The notes beneath the pieces are model-generated. The model worked only from the letters and a program-made list of their open reading frames with translations. It had not been told where the DNA came from and made no database searches. Positions 1 through 6,215 of a stretch of DNA of 7,360 nt are shown one piece after another. Positions within the stretch are counted from its first letter, which is position 1; each line of letters starts with the position of its first letter. The translations under genes were made by a program, and so were the position numbers. Origin of the DNA: Eubacteriales bacterium (lineage in GTDB: Bacteria > Bacillota > Clostridia > Christensenellales > CAG-138); the NCBI GenBank assembly GCA_030695285.1, contig JAUYTF010000160.1:1-7360 (forward strand), written 5' to 3'.

Positions 1-26
1 TACTACACAAAAGGAGCGTGCGCATT

Positions 27-851
27 ATGAGCAATCTCGCCCAGCTTGGCAGCGACATCGTCAAGCTCTGGAACAACTACGCGGCGGTCTATCTCCACGG
101 CATGTGGAAGACCGTATCGCTTGCGGTTATCTGCACGCTAGTCGGCTGCCTGATCGGCTTTCTATGCGGCGTGCTGCAGACTATCCCCGTCGCAAAAAAG
201 GACAATGCGCTCAAAAAAGGTCTGCTCGGTGCGCTGCGCTGGATCATCCGCGCCTATGTCGAGGTGTTTCGCGGTACACCGATGATCCTTCAGGCGGTGT
301 TTGTCTATTACGGCCTGCCTTATTTTACCAACAACGCCGTGCAGTGGAAGAGCGTGTGGCTCGCCGCTTTCGTCGTCGTCGCTGTCAACACCGGTGCCTA
401 TATGGCGGAGACCGTGCGCGGCGGCATCCTTTCGGTCGATCCGGGGCAGACCGAGGGCGCAAAGGCCATCGGCATGACGCACTGGCAGACCATGTCGAGC
501 GTGATACTGCCGCAGGCGCTAAGAAGCATCATGCCGCAGATCGGCAACAACTTCATCATCAACCTCAAGGACACCTCCGTGATGTTTATCATCGGCTACA
601 CGGACTTTTTTGCCACGCACAAGGCGGTTGTGGGCGCGACGTTCCTCTATTTCCCTTCCGCAACCATCGAGATGGCGGGGTATCTGTTCATGACGCTGGT
701 GAGCTCCGTTCTGCTGCGCTGGCTGGAGAAACGGATGGACGGAGAAGCGAGCTACGACCTCGCCACCACGGACACGCTGGCGCATACGAGCGGCATGGTT
801 CGCTTTTTGCAAAAGGGCACAAAACCAGTGCCGGACGAAAGGGGGCGCTGA
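27..851 (+). CDS. Polar amino acid ABC transporter, permease subunit (HisM/GlnP type)
   Basis: Inner-membrane channel subunit of a polar amino acid importer, 274 residues. Hydrophobic segments lie at about 28-52, 84-100, 108-130, 178-195 and 213-233. The FRGTP motif (81-85) and the EAA-type cytoplasmic loop (about 141-166, with G144-A145, G149 and I160-L161-P162), which docks on the ATPase, are both typical of the HisM/GlnP family. I chose ATG at 27 because AAGGAG (11-16) sits 10 bases upstream; GTG at 18 is only one base from it. The ATG overlaps a frame-1 TGA (28-30), so an upstream gene could end there by ATGA overlap, but only nine codons of that frame are visible. About 37 hydrophilic residues follow the last membrane segment. 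The ATPase gene follows after three bases, so the two are surely co-transcribed. The transported amino acid cannot be read from the sequence. Confidence 0.93.
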   Translation: MSNLAQLGSDIVKLWNNYAAVYLHGMWKTVSLAVICTLVGCLIGFLCGVLQTIPVAKKDNALKKGLLGALRWIIRAYVEVFRGTPMILQAVFVYYGLPYFTNNAVQWKSVWLAAFVVVAVNTGAYMAETVRGGILSVDPGQTEGAKAIGMTHWQTMSSVILPQALRSIMPQIGNNFIINLKDTSVMFIIGYTDFFATHKAVVGATFLYFPSATIEMAGYLFMTLVSSVLLRWLEKRMDGEASYDLATTDTLAHTSGMVRFLQKGTKPVPDERGR

Positions 852-854
852 AGC

Positions 855-1595
855 ATGCGCGAGCAAATTCTGGAGGTCAGCCATCTTTCCAAGTCATTCG
901 GCAAAAACGTCGTGCTCAGGGACATCGATTTTTCCGTAAACGCAGGGGACGTGACCAGCATCATCGGCGCGTCCGGCTCTGGCAAAAGCACGCTACTTCG
1001 CTGCATCAACCTACTGGAAGCGCCCACCGCGGGGCAGATTCTCTTTCACGGGGACGATATCACGCGGCGTGGCTATAAAGTGCCCGCCTACCGTGCGAAG
1101 GTCGGCATGGTGTTTCAAAGCTTCAACCTCTTTAACAACATGACGGTGCTGGATAACTGCATGGCGGGCCTTCGCAAGGTCATGCACCAGGACCGCATTA
1201 CTGCGGAGCAGACCGCTAGGCGCTATCTCGACAAGGTCGGCATGCTGCCGTATATCCACGCCAAGCCGCGCCAGATCTCCGGCGGGCAGAAGCAGCGCGT
1301 CGCAATCGCGCGCGCGCTGGCGATGGAGCCGGAGGTGCTGCTCTTTGACGAGCCGACGTCCGCGCTTGACCCGCAGATGGTGGGCGAGGTGCTGGACGTG
1401 ATGAAAACCTTGGTGAAAGAAGGACTGACCATGCTTGTTGTCACGCACGAGATGGCGTTTGCGCGGGATGTCTCAAGCCGCACCGTCTTCATGAAGGACG
1501 GCATCATCTGGGAGGAAGGCGTGCCGGAGCAAATTTTTGGTCAACCGGAAAAACCGGAGACGACTGAATTTCTCGCTCGCTTCTTCGACCGCTAA
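855..1595 (+). CDS. Polar amino acid ABC transporter, ATP-binding subunit (GlnQ/HisP type)
   Basis: Cytoplasmic ATPase that powers the importer, 246 residues, the usual full length for the GlnQ/HisP family. All nucleotide-binding motifs are intact: Walker [10 protein letters not shown] (38-46), Q-loop Q88 in MVFQSFNLF, signature ISGGQKQ (141-147, with Ile in place of the usual Leu), Walker B VLLFDEP (161-167, catalytic E166), D-loop SALD (169-172) and switch H198 in VVTHEM. The [12 protein letters not shown] stretch is characteristic of polar amino acid transporter ATPases. ATG at 855 is supported by AAAGGGGG (838-845) nine bases upstream, inside the end of the permease gene. It is the last gene of its operon: a hairpin terminator starts about 25 bases after the stop. 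Two copies would pair with the permease dimer; the permease may form a homodimer, because only one permease gene is visible. Confidence 0.95.
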   Translation: MREQILEVSHLSKSFGKNVVLRDIDFSVNAGDVTSIIGASGSGKSTLLRCINLLEAPTAGQILFHGDDITRRGYKVPAYRAKVGMVFQSFNLFNNMTVLDNCMAGLRKVMHQDRITAEQTARRYLDKVGMLPYIHAKPRQISGGQKQRVAIARALAMEPEVLLFDEPTSALDPQMVGEVLDVMKTLVKEGLTMLVVTHEMAFARDVSSRTVFMKDGIIWEEGVPEQIFGQPEKPETTEFLARFFDR

Positions 1596-1620
1596 GGAGT
1601 ATAGACGCACCAGAACCAAG

Positions 1621-1648
1621 GCCACTCGTTTTTTCGGGTGGCGTTTTA
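1621..1648 (+). terminator. Rho-independent terminator of the amino acid importer operon
   Basis: An 8-bp stem (GCCACTCG at 1621-1628 with CGGGTGGC at 1635-1642, one G-T wobble) closes a loop of six T's and is followed by GTTTTAT. It lies 25 bases beyond the ATPase stop codon. The trailing T-run is only four long, so termination may be incomplete. Confidence 0.75.
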
Positions 1649-1703
1649 TCTTGTGCAATACACTTTATCGTGAAGGGTTATTATTCAACACGGAAATCTT
1701 CCA

Positions 1704-1732
1704 TTGACGCGTTATTCCTGAGCGCATACAAT
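1704..1732 (+). promoter_or_regulatory. Sigma-A/sigma-70 type promoter for the c-di-GMP signalling gene
   Basis: TTGACG (1704-1709) and TACAAT (1727-1732) are separated by exactly 17 bases; each box has one mismatch to consensus. The site lies between the preceding terminator and the signalling gene and points toward that gene. A start about seven bases after the -10 box would be near 1739. This is a sequence match only; no operator-like repeat was seen at the boxes. Confidence 0.65.
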
Positions 1733-1738
1733 GAAGGA

Positions 1739-1869
1739 AACAGTAATTCTTCTCACCTAGCAACAGTTGGCTTGTTCGTGGCTTGAGCGCGATCAGAATC
1801 AGACTGCGTAGCGCAAGAGGCGGCGGACCAACGTTTTCCTCCCTATGAGAACAGAGGCGGTGAAAAATC
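1739..1869 (+). other. Predicted 5' leader (about 130 bases) of the signalling gene, possibly structured
   Basis: If the promoter at 1704-1732 is used, the transcript has an unusually long untranslated leader. It can form nested helices: GTTGG (1766-1770) with CCAAC (1828-1832), and inside it CTTG-CGC (1782-1785, 1788-1790) with GCG-CAAG (1811-1817). CCTC (1838-1841) can pair with GAGG (1854-1857), part of the GAGGCGGTG ribosome binding site just before the start codon. The stems are short, and no match to GEMM-I or GEMM-II c-di-GMP riboswitch cores or to a T-box was recognised. A regulatory role is speculative. Confidence 0.3.
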
Positions 1870-4191
1870 ATGAAGAAGAAACCAGCCCTCTTTTTGCTGA
1901 TCATCCTGTGCGTGACGCTGATGGCGGCAGCCGGATACATATTGCTGCGCCTGCTGAACGCGCCAAAGCCGCAGCCGCCGGCGGGCGTTGAGACGATCTC
2001 CGTCGTGATGGACGATAATTACCCGCCGTTTGTCTTTCGTGATGTGCAGGGAAGGCTCCAGGGAATTCTGGTCGATCAGTGGGCGCTCTGGAGTGAGAAG
2101 ACCGGCATCAAAGCCGAGATTCACGCCATGAACTGGGCAGATGCGCTGGCGGGTATGCGCTCTGGTCATTACGATGTGATCGACACCGTGTTTTTCAATG
2201 AGGAGCGCGAAACATGGCTGGATTTCTCCGCGCCGTATGTGACCATCGATGTGCCGATCTTTCACAGCAATCAAATTGGCGGCATTACGGATGCAGCGTC
2301 TTTGACCGGCTTCACAGTAGCGGCTAAAGCCGGGGATGCGTGCATACCGATTCTGCGTGAAGCGGGCGTAACGGATATTAAAGAATACGCGAGTTATGAG
2401 GCGGTGATCGACGCGGCAAAGCGCGGAGATGTGACCGTTTTTGTTGTGGATGAGCCTGCCGCGCTGTATTATCTCTATCAGAAAGGCATCATTCGCGAGT
2501 TCAGCCAAAGCCAGTCGCTCTACTCCGGCCAGTTCCACCGCGCGGCGAAAGAGGGCGATGCGCAGATGCTTGCGCTGGTGGAAAGCGGATTTTCGCGGAT
2601 TTCTTCCGGGGAACGCAACAATATTGACGACAAGTGGTTCGGACGCGCGAGCACATGGATCTATATCGGATACTATCTAGAGTTTCTGCTCGTTGGCATC
2701 GCGATTGTCGGTGCAGTGATCCTCTGGGTTTCGCTTTGGAACCAGCGCCTCAGAAGAGAGGTGCGAAAGAAGACGCTGGAGCTTGTTCACGAAAAAGAAC
2801 TGCTCAATATTACGCTTCAATCCATCGGCGACGGCGTGGTGGCAACGGGAATCGACGGCACGATCACGCTCTTAAACCCCACCGCGCGGCGTATGACCGG
2901 CTGGGAAGACGATGCGCTGGGGGAGAAATTTACAACCGTCCTTCAGTTGATCAACGAGGAGACGGAGCAGCCGGTGAGCTCACCGATCGAGAAAGTGCTC
3001 GAAACGGGCGAGATCGTTGGCCTTGCAAACCACACGGCGCTCGTGAATCGCCGGGGCGAAAAAACGCCGATTGCAGATGGCGCCGCGCCCATTTGCGATG
3101 CAAACGGGCAGATCTACGGCGTTGTGATGGTGTTTCGCGATGTGACGCAGGAGAAAGAGCAGCGCGAAAAGATTGAACACATCATGTCTCACGACTCCAT
3201 GACGGGGCTGTACAACCGCTGGTATATGGAGGAACTGCTCAACCGTTACGATCACGAGGAGCAAGGCAGCTGTGCGCTGATCATGGGCGATCTCAACGGG
3301 CTAAAGCTCGTCAATGATGCATTCGGGCACTATGAGGGGGATCGGTTTATCCGAGAAGTTGCGGCTATTTTACTCAGCAGCAGCGGACAAAGCGATGTGG
3401 TCTGCCGCTGGGGCGGAGATGAGTTTCTTATACTCATGCCGGATGCGGGGGCAGCGGACGCCGAGCGGCTGATCGAGCGCATCCTTGCGCACTGTAAGGA
3501 AAAGAGCGACGAGACGCTGCAGCTGAGTATCGCGCTTGGGTATGCGCTCAAGAAGGAGCCGGAGGAGAAGATTCACGATGTGCTGCGCGAGGCGGAGCAG
3601 CTGACCTACCGGCGCAAGCTGATGATCGAGAAGAGTTTTCGCAGCAGCGTGATCAATGCACTGCTAGCGACGCTCGCTGCAAAAAGCGAGGAGACGGAGG
3701 AGCACGCTGAACGGCTGCAGCATTACTGCGGGCTGATCGGTAAAATTCTCGGCATCTCCAACAAAGAGCAGGATGAGATGTCGCTTTTTGCCATGCTGCA
3801 CGATATCGGCAAGGTTGGCATCAACGACGCAATCTTGCGAAAACCCAGCGCGCTGTCGGACGCAGAATGGCTGGAGATGAAAAAGCATCCCGAGATCGGC
3901 TTCCGCATCGCGCAGAACAATGTCGATCTTGCGCCGATTTCGGAATATATCCTCTCGCATCATGAGCGGTGGGATGGAAGCGGCTATCCGCGCGGGCTCA
4001 GCGGGGAGGAGATCCCGGTTCCTGCGCGCATTCTCGCGGTCGTAGACGCGTTTGACGCCATGACCAACGAACGCATCTACAGCAGCCCGAAAAGCCGCGA
4101 GGCGGCCGCAGAGGAGATTCTGAGCTGCGCCGGAACGCAGTTTGACCCAATCATCGCGCGCGTGTTCGTAGAGCAGGTGCTGGGGCTGTAA
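1870..4191 (+). CDS. Membrane sensor with extracellular SBP domain, PAS, GGDEF and HD-GYP: bifunctional c-di-GMP enzyme
   Basis: A 773-residue transmembrane receptor predicted to make and degrade c-di-GMP. Order: membrane anchor (about 5-28); SBP_bac_3-like extracellular domain (about 42-258, with NYPPF at 50-54, EERETWLDFSAPY at 111-123, D194, ending KWFG); second membrane helix (about 264-288); short helical linker; PAS (about 312-427); GGDEF (about 437-588); HD-GYP (about 595-773). R113 and D194 align by eye with the residues that grip the amino acid backbone in this binding-protein family. The cyclase core GGDEF (515-519) and metal site D474 are intact. The inhibitory I-site RxxD reads GQSD (506-509), so its arginine is missing. 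HD-GYP residues H644-D645, H673, H697-H698 and DGSGYP (702-707) are present. ATG at 1870 follows GAGGCGGTG (1854-1862) and gives a normal anchor. It has its own promoter and lies downstream of an amino acid importer. Which activity dominates cannot be read from sequence. Confidence 0.93.
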   Translation: MKKKPALFLLIILCVTLMAAAGYILLRLLNAPKPQPPAGVETISVVMDDNYPPFVFRDVQGRLQGILVDQWALWSEKTGIKAEIHAMNWADALAGMRSGHYDVIDTVFFNEERETWLDFSAPYVTIDVPIFHSNQIGGITDAASLTGFTVAAKAGDACIPILREAGVTDIKEYASYEAVIDAAKRGDVTVFVVDEPAALYYLYQKGIIREFSQSQSLYSGQFHRAAKEGDAQMLALVESGFSRISSGERNNIDDKWFGRASTWIYIGYYLEFLLVGIAIVGAVILWVSLWNQRLRREVRKKTLELVHEKELLNITLQSIGDGVVATGIDGTITLLNPTARRMTGWEDDALGEKFTTVLQLINEETEQPVSSPIEKVLETGEIVGLANHTALVNRRGEKTPIADGAAPICDANGQIYGVVMVFRDVTQEKEQREKIEHIMSHDSMTGLYNRWYMEELLNRYDHEEQGSCALIMGDLNGLKLVNDAFGHYEGDRFIREVAAILLSSSGQSDVVCRWGGDEFLILMPDAGAADAERLIERILAHCKEKSDETLQLSIALGYALKKEPEEKIHDVLREAEQLTYRRKLMIEKSFRSSVINALLATLAAKSEETEEHAERLQHYCGLIGKILGISNKEQDEMSLFAMLHDIGKVGINDAILRKPSALSDAEWLEMKKHPEIGFRIAQNNVDLAPISEYILSHHERWDGSGYPRGLSGEEIPVPARILAVVDAFDAMTNERIYSSPKSREAAAEEILSCAGTQFDPIIARVFVEQVLGL

Positions 4192-4210
4192 ACTTAGACT
4201 CATTACAACA

Positions 4211-4234
4211 AGAACCCCGCCATTTCGGCGGGGT
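4211..4234. terminator. Hairpin terminator, copy 1 of a duplicated element in the convergent region
   Basis: CCCCGCC (4215-4221), loop ATTTC, GGCGGGG (4227-4233), plus a flanking A-T pair, give an 8-bp GC-rich stem 20 bases after the sensor stop codon. Read on the minus strand it is followed by TTCTTGTTGT, the best T-rich tail in the region, so it may serve mainly the exporter genes arriving from the right. On the plus strand the tail (CAGTCC) is poor. Confidence 0.65.
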
Positions 4235-4245
4235 CAGTCCATCGT

Positions 4246-4279
4246 CAAACCCCATGTTTCAAGCAAGGCATGGGGTTTG
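4246..4279. terminator. Long perfect hairpin between convergent genes, probable bidirectional terminator
   Basis: CAAACCCCATG (4246-4256) pairs perfectly with CATGGGGTTTG (4269-4279), an 11-bp stem. Three further pairs (two G-T and one A-T) can extend it inward to a six-base loop. The arms themselves carry AAA and TTT, so in either direction the stem ends in GGGGTTTG, a partial terminator tail. It is the most stable structure between the two convergent units. Confidence 0.6.
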
Positions 4280-4285
4280 CCATAT

Positions 4286-4309
4286 AGAGCCCCGCCATTT
4301 CGGCGGGGT
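4286..4309. terminator. Hairpin terminator, copy 2 of the duplicated element
   Basis: CCCCGCC (4290-4296), loop ATTTC, GGCGGGG (4302-4308) repeats the 4215-4233 hairpin exactly, including its loop. It lies 16 bases from the stop codon of the minus-strand exporter gene. The plus-strand tail is TTGTG and the minus-strand tail CTCTATAT, both weak, so it probably acts with the other two hairpins rather than alone. Confidence 0.55.
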
Positions 4310-4325
4310 TGTGCGCGTCTTCCGT

Positions 4326-6215
4326 TTACTCCAACTCAAAGGCACCGGTGTAGAGCTGATAGTATTTTCCGCCCTCTGTGATGAGGTGCGCGTGGCTGCC
4401 GCGCTCGATGATGCACCCGTTTTCAAGCACCATGATCACGTCGGAGTTCTGCACCGTCGAGAGCCGGTGCGCGATGACAAACACCGTCCTGCCCTTCATG
4501 AGCGCGTCCATGCCGCGCTGTACGATGGCCTCCGTGCGTGTGTCGATGGATGACGTCGCCTCGTCCAGAATCATCACAGGCGGATCGGCGACCGCGGCGC
4601 GCGCGATGGCAAGCAATTGCCGCTGCCCCTGCGATAGATTTGTGCCGTTTCCGGACAGGAGCGTAGCGTAGCCCTCCGGCAGGCGCGTGATGAAGTCGTC
4701 CGCGCCCGCAAGCTTTGCCGCGGCGATACACGCCTCATCCGTCGCATCCAGTCTGCCATAACGGATGTTTTCCAGCACGGTCCCGGTAAACAGGTTCGTG
4801 TCCTGCAACACCATGCCGATGGCGCGCCGGAGGTCGGATTTTCGAATCTTGTTGATGTTGATGCCGTCATAGCGTATTTTTCCGTCCGCAATGTCGTAAA
4901 AACGATTCAGCAAATTGGTGATCGTGGTCTTGCCGGCTCCCGTTGCGCCGACAAACGCGACCTTCTGTCCCGGCTCGGCAAACAGCGTGACTTCGTGCAG
5001 CACGGCCTTCTTAGGATCATAGCCGAAGTCCACGCTCTGCAAACGCACATCGCCGGAGAGGCGCGTGTAGTGCGCCGTCCCGTCCGCTTGCGGCTGCTTC
5101 CAGGCCCAGATGCCCGTTCGATGTTCGCTCTCGGTGAGTACGCCGTCCTGTTCGGCGACGTTTACAAGCGTCACGGTGCCGTTATCCTCCTCCTGCTTCT
5201 CGTCGAGCAGAGCAAATATGCGACTTGCCCCCGCGAGGCCCATGATCACCGCGTTGAGCTGCTGAGACACCTGGTTGATGTTGCCGGAGAACTGCCGCGT
5301 CATATTTAGAAACGGCACCACGATGCTAATGCTCAGCGCGAGGCCGGAAATGCTCAGATTCGGGGCCTTGCTCAACAGCAGCGCGCCGCCTACCATCGCG
5401 ACTAGGACGTAGATGAGGTTGCCGATGTTCATGATGACGGGAGGCAGAACATTGGCAAAGGTATTCGCCTGCTCGGAGTCGTGAAAGAGCGCGTCGTTGA
5501 CCTCATCAAATCCTTTTTTTGCTTCGCTTTCGTGGCAAAATACCTTAATAACCTTTTGCCCCGCCATCATCTCTTCCACGAGTCCCTCGGTTCTGCCGAT
5601 TGCTTTCTGCTGACGCATGAAAAATTTTGCGGAGTTACCGCCGATCTTTTTGACGACCAGCAGCATAAAAGACACGCCAAAGAGCACCACCAGCGCCATC
5701 CAGACGCTGTAGTAGAGCATGATAGAGAACAGCGTGAACACCATGATACCCGAACCAAGCAGCTGCGGCAGACTCTGGGAGATAAGCTGGCGCAGCGTGT
5801 CAACATCGTTGGTGTAGTGGCTCATGATGTCGCCGTGCGCATGCGCGTCAAAATACTGCACGGGCAAGCTCTGCATGTGCCCAAAGAGGTTTTCGCGCAT
5901 CTTCTTGAGTGCGCCTTGCGAGAGAATCGCCATTGCGCGCGTGTAAACGAAGGAGGATATGAGCGAGACGGCATACAAAATCGCAAGCAGCAAGGCCAGC
6001 CGTAGCACCTGCGGGCCGATCACGCCCCAGCCCGCGCCCGCGTTCTGCTCTAACACTGCGATGATGTTCTGCATGAAGACTGCGGGCATGGCAGATACCG
6101 CGGCAGAAAAAATGATGCAGAGTATCACGAGCGGCAGGGCGACGGGGTAGAACGAGAGCAGCATGAAAAACAAGCGCCGGAGCGCGCCTTTTTGATAGAG
6201 TTGTTTCGGCTTCAT
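4326..6215 (-). CDS. Heterodimeric ABC exporter half-transporter, consensus-site ATPase subunit
   Basis: A 629-residue fusion of membrane and ATPase domains, resembling the YfiC/YheH/LmrD/TM288 side of heterodimeric multidrug-type exporters. Six hydrophobic segments lie at about 21-43, 66-92, 150-170, 171-188, 258-281 and 287-305. The ATPase has Walker A GATGAGKTT (423-431), Q471, Walker B VMILDE (547-552, catalytic E552) and switch H583, all functional. Its signature is LSQGQ (527-531) instead of LSGGQ, as expected for the subunit lending its signature to the degenerate site. A polar insertion of about 48 residues (341-388) separates the two domains. ATG at 6215 has AGGTGA six bases upstream and overlaps the stop of the preceding gene by ATGA, implying translational coupling and a fixed subunit ratio. 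The stop is followed by three hairpins. The substrate is unknown; lipids, drugs or peptides are all possible for the family. Confidence 0.93.
   Translation of the reverse strand: MKPKQLYQKGALRRLFFMLLSFYPVALPLVILCIIFSAAVSAMPAVFMQNIIAVLEQNAGAGWGVIGPQVLRLALLLAILYAVSLISSFVYTRAMAILSQGALKKMRENLFGHMQSLPVQYFDAHAHGDIMSHYTNDVDTLRQLISQSLPQLLGSGIMVFTLFSIMLYYSVWMALVVLFGVSFMLLVVKKIGGNSAKFFMRQQKAIGRTEGLVEEMMAGQKVIKVFCHESEAKKGFDEVNDALFHDSEQANTFANVLPPVIMNIGNLIYVLVAMVGGALLLSKAPNLSISGLALSISIVVPFLNMTRQFSGNINQVSQQLNAVIMGLAGASRIFALLDEKQEEDNGTVTLVNVAEQDGVLTESEHRTGIWAWKQPQADGTAHYTRLSGDVRLQSVDFGYDPKKAVLHEVTLFAEPGQKVAFVGATGAGKTTITNLLNRFYDIADGKIRYDGININKIRKSDLRRAIGMVLQDTNLFTGTVLENIRYGRLDATDEACIAAAKLAGADDFITRLPEGYATLLSGNGTNLSQGQRQLLAIARAAVADPPVMILDEATSSIDTRTEAIVQRGMDALMKGRTVFVIAHRLSTVQNSDVIMVLENGCIIERGSHAHLITEGGKYYQLYTGAFELE

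Larger units (their letters stand above)
4211..4309. repeat. Near-perfect 24-bp direct repeat (palindromic) bracketing a third hairpin
   Basis: Positions 4211-4234 and 4286-4309 match at 23 of 24 bases, differing only at the fourth base (A versus G), with copy starts 75 bases apart. Each unit is itself a palindrome. Identity of the loop as well as the stem suggests duplication rather than chance convergence of terminator sequences. No target-site duplication or transposase gene is visible nearby. Confidence 0.8.

Noticed and set aside
18..26. GTG at 18 as start of the permease
   Set aside because: It lies one base from the AAGGAG motif, too close for initiation; ATG at 27 has normal spacing.
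104..1078. Long open frame (324 codons) on the plus strand spanning the permease and ATPase genes
   Set aside because: It is frame-shifted against two genes with full family motifs, is arginine- and histidine-rich in the manner of a GC-rich shadow frame, and runs across the gene junction.
1596..1703. A small gene or degraded gene between the importer operon and the sensor promoter
   Set aside because: No frame with a ribosome binding site and plausible coding content was seen; the stretch is explained by a terminator and a promoter.
1733..1869. c-di-GMP riboswitch (GEMM-I or GEMM-II) or T-box in the leader
   Set aside because: None of the conserved core sequences, and no T-box antiterminator sequence, could be found by eye. 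GGCGGACCAACG (about 1821-1833) only superficially resembles a T-box.
1843..2538. 231-codon minus-strand open frame opposite the sensor gene
   Set aside because: It is antisense to the binding-protein domain, which has clear family motifs, and has no recognisable domain or ribosome binding site of its own.
4254..4553. 99-codon plus-strand open frame starting in the hairpin region
   Set aside because: It starts inside a terminator hairpin and then runs antisense to the conserved ATPase domain of the exporter gene.
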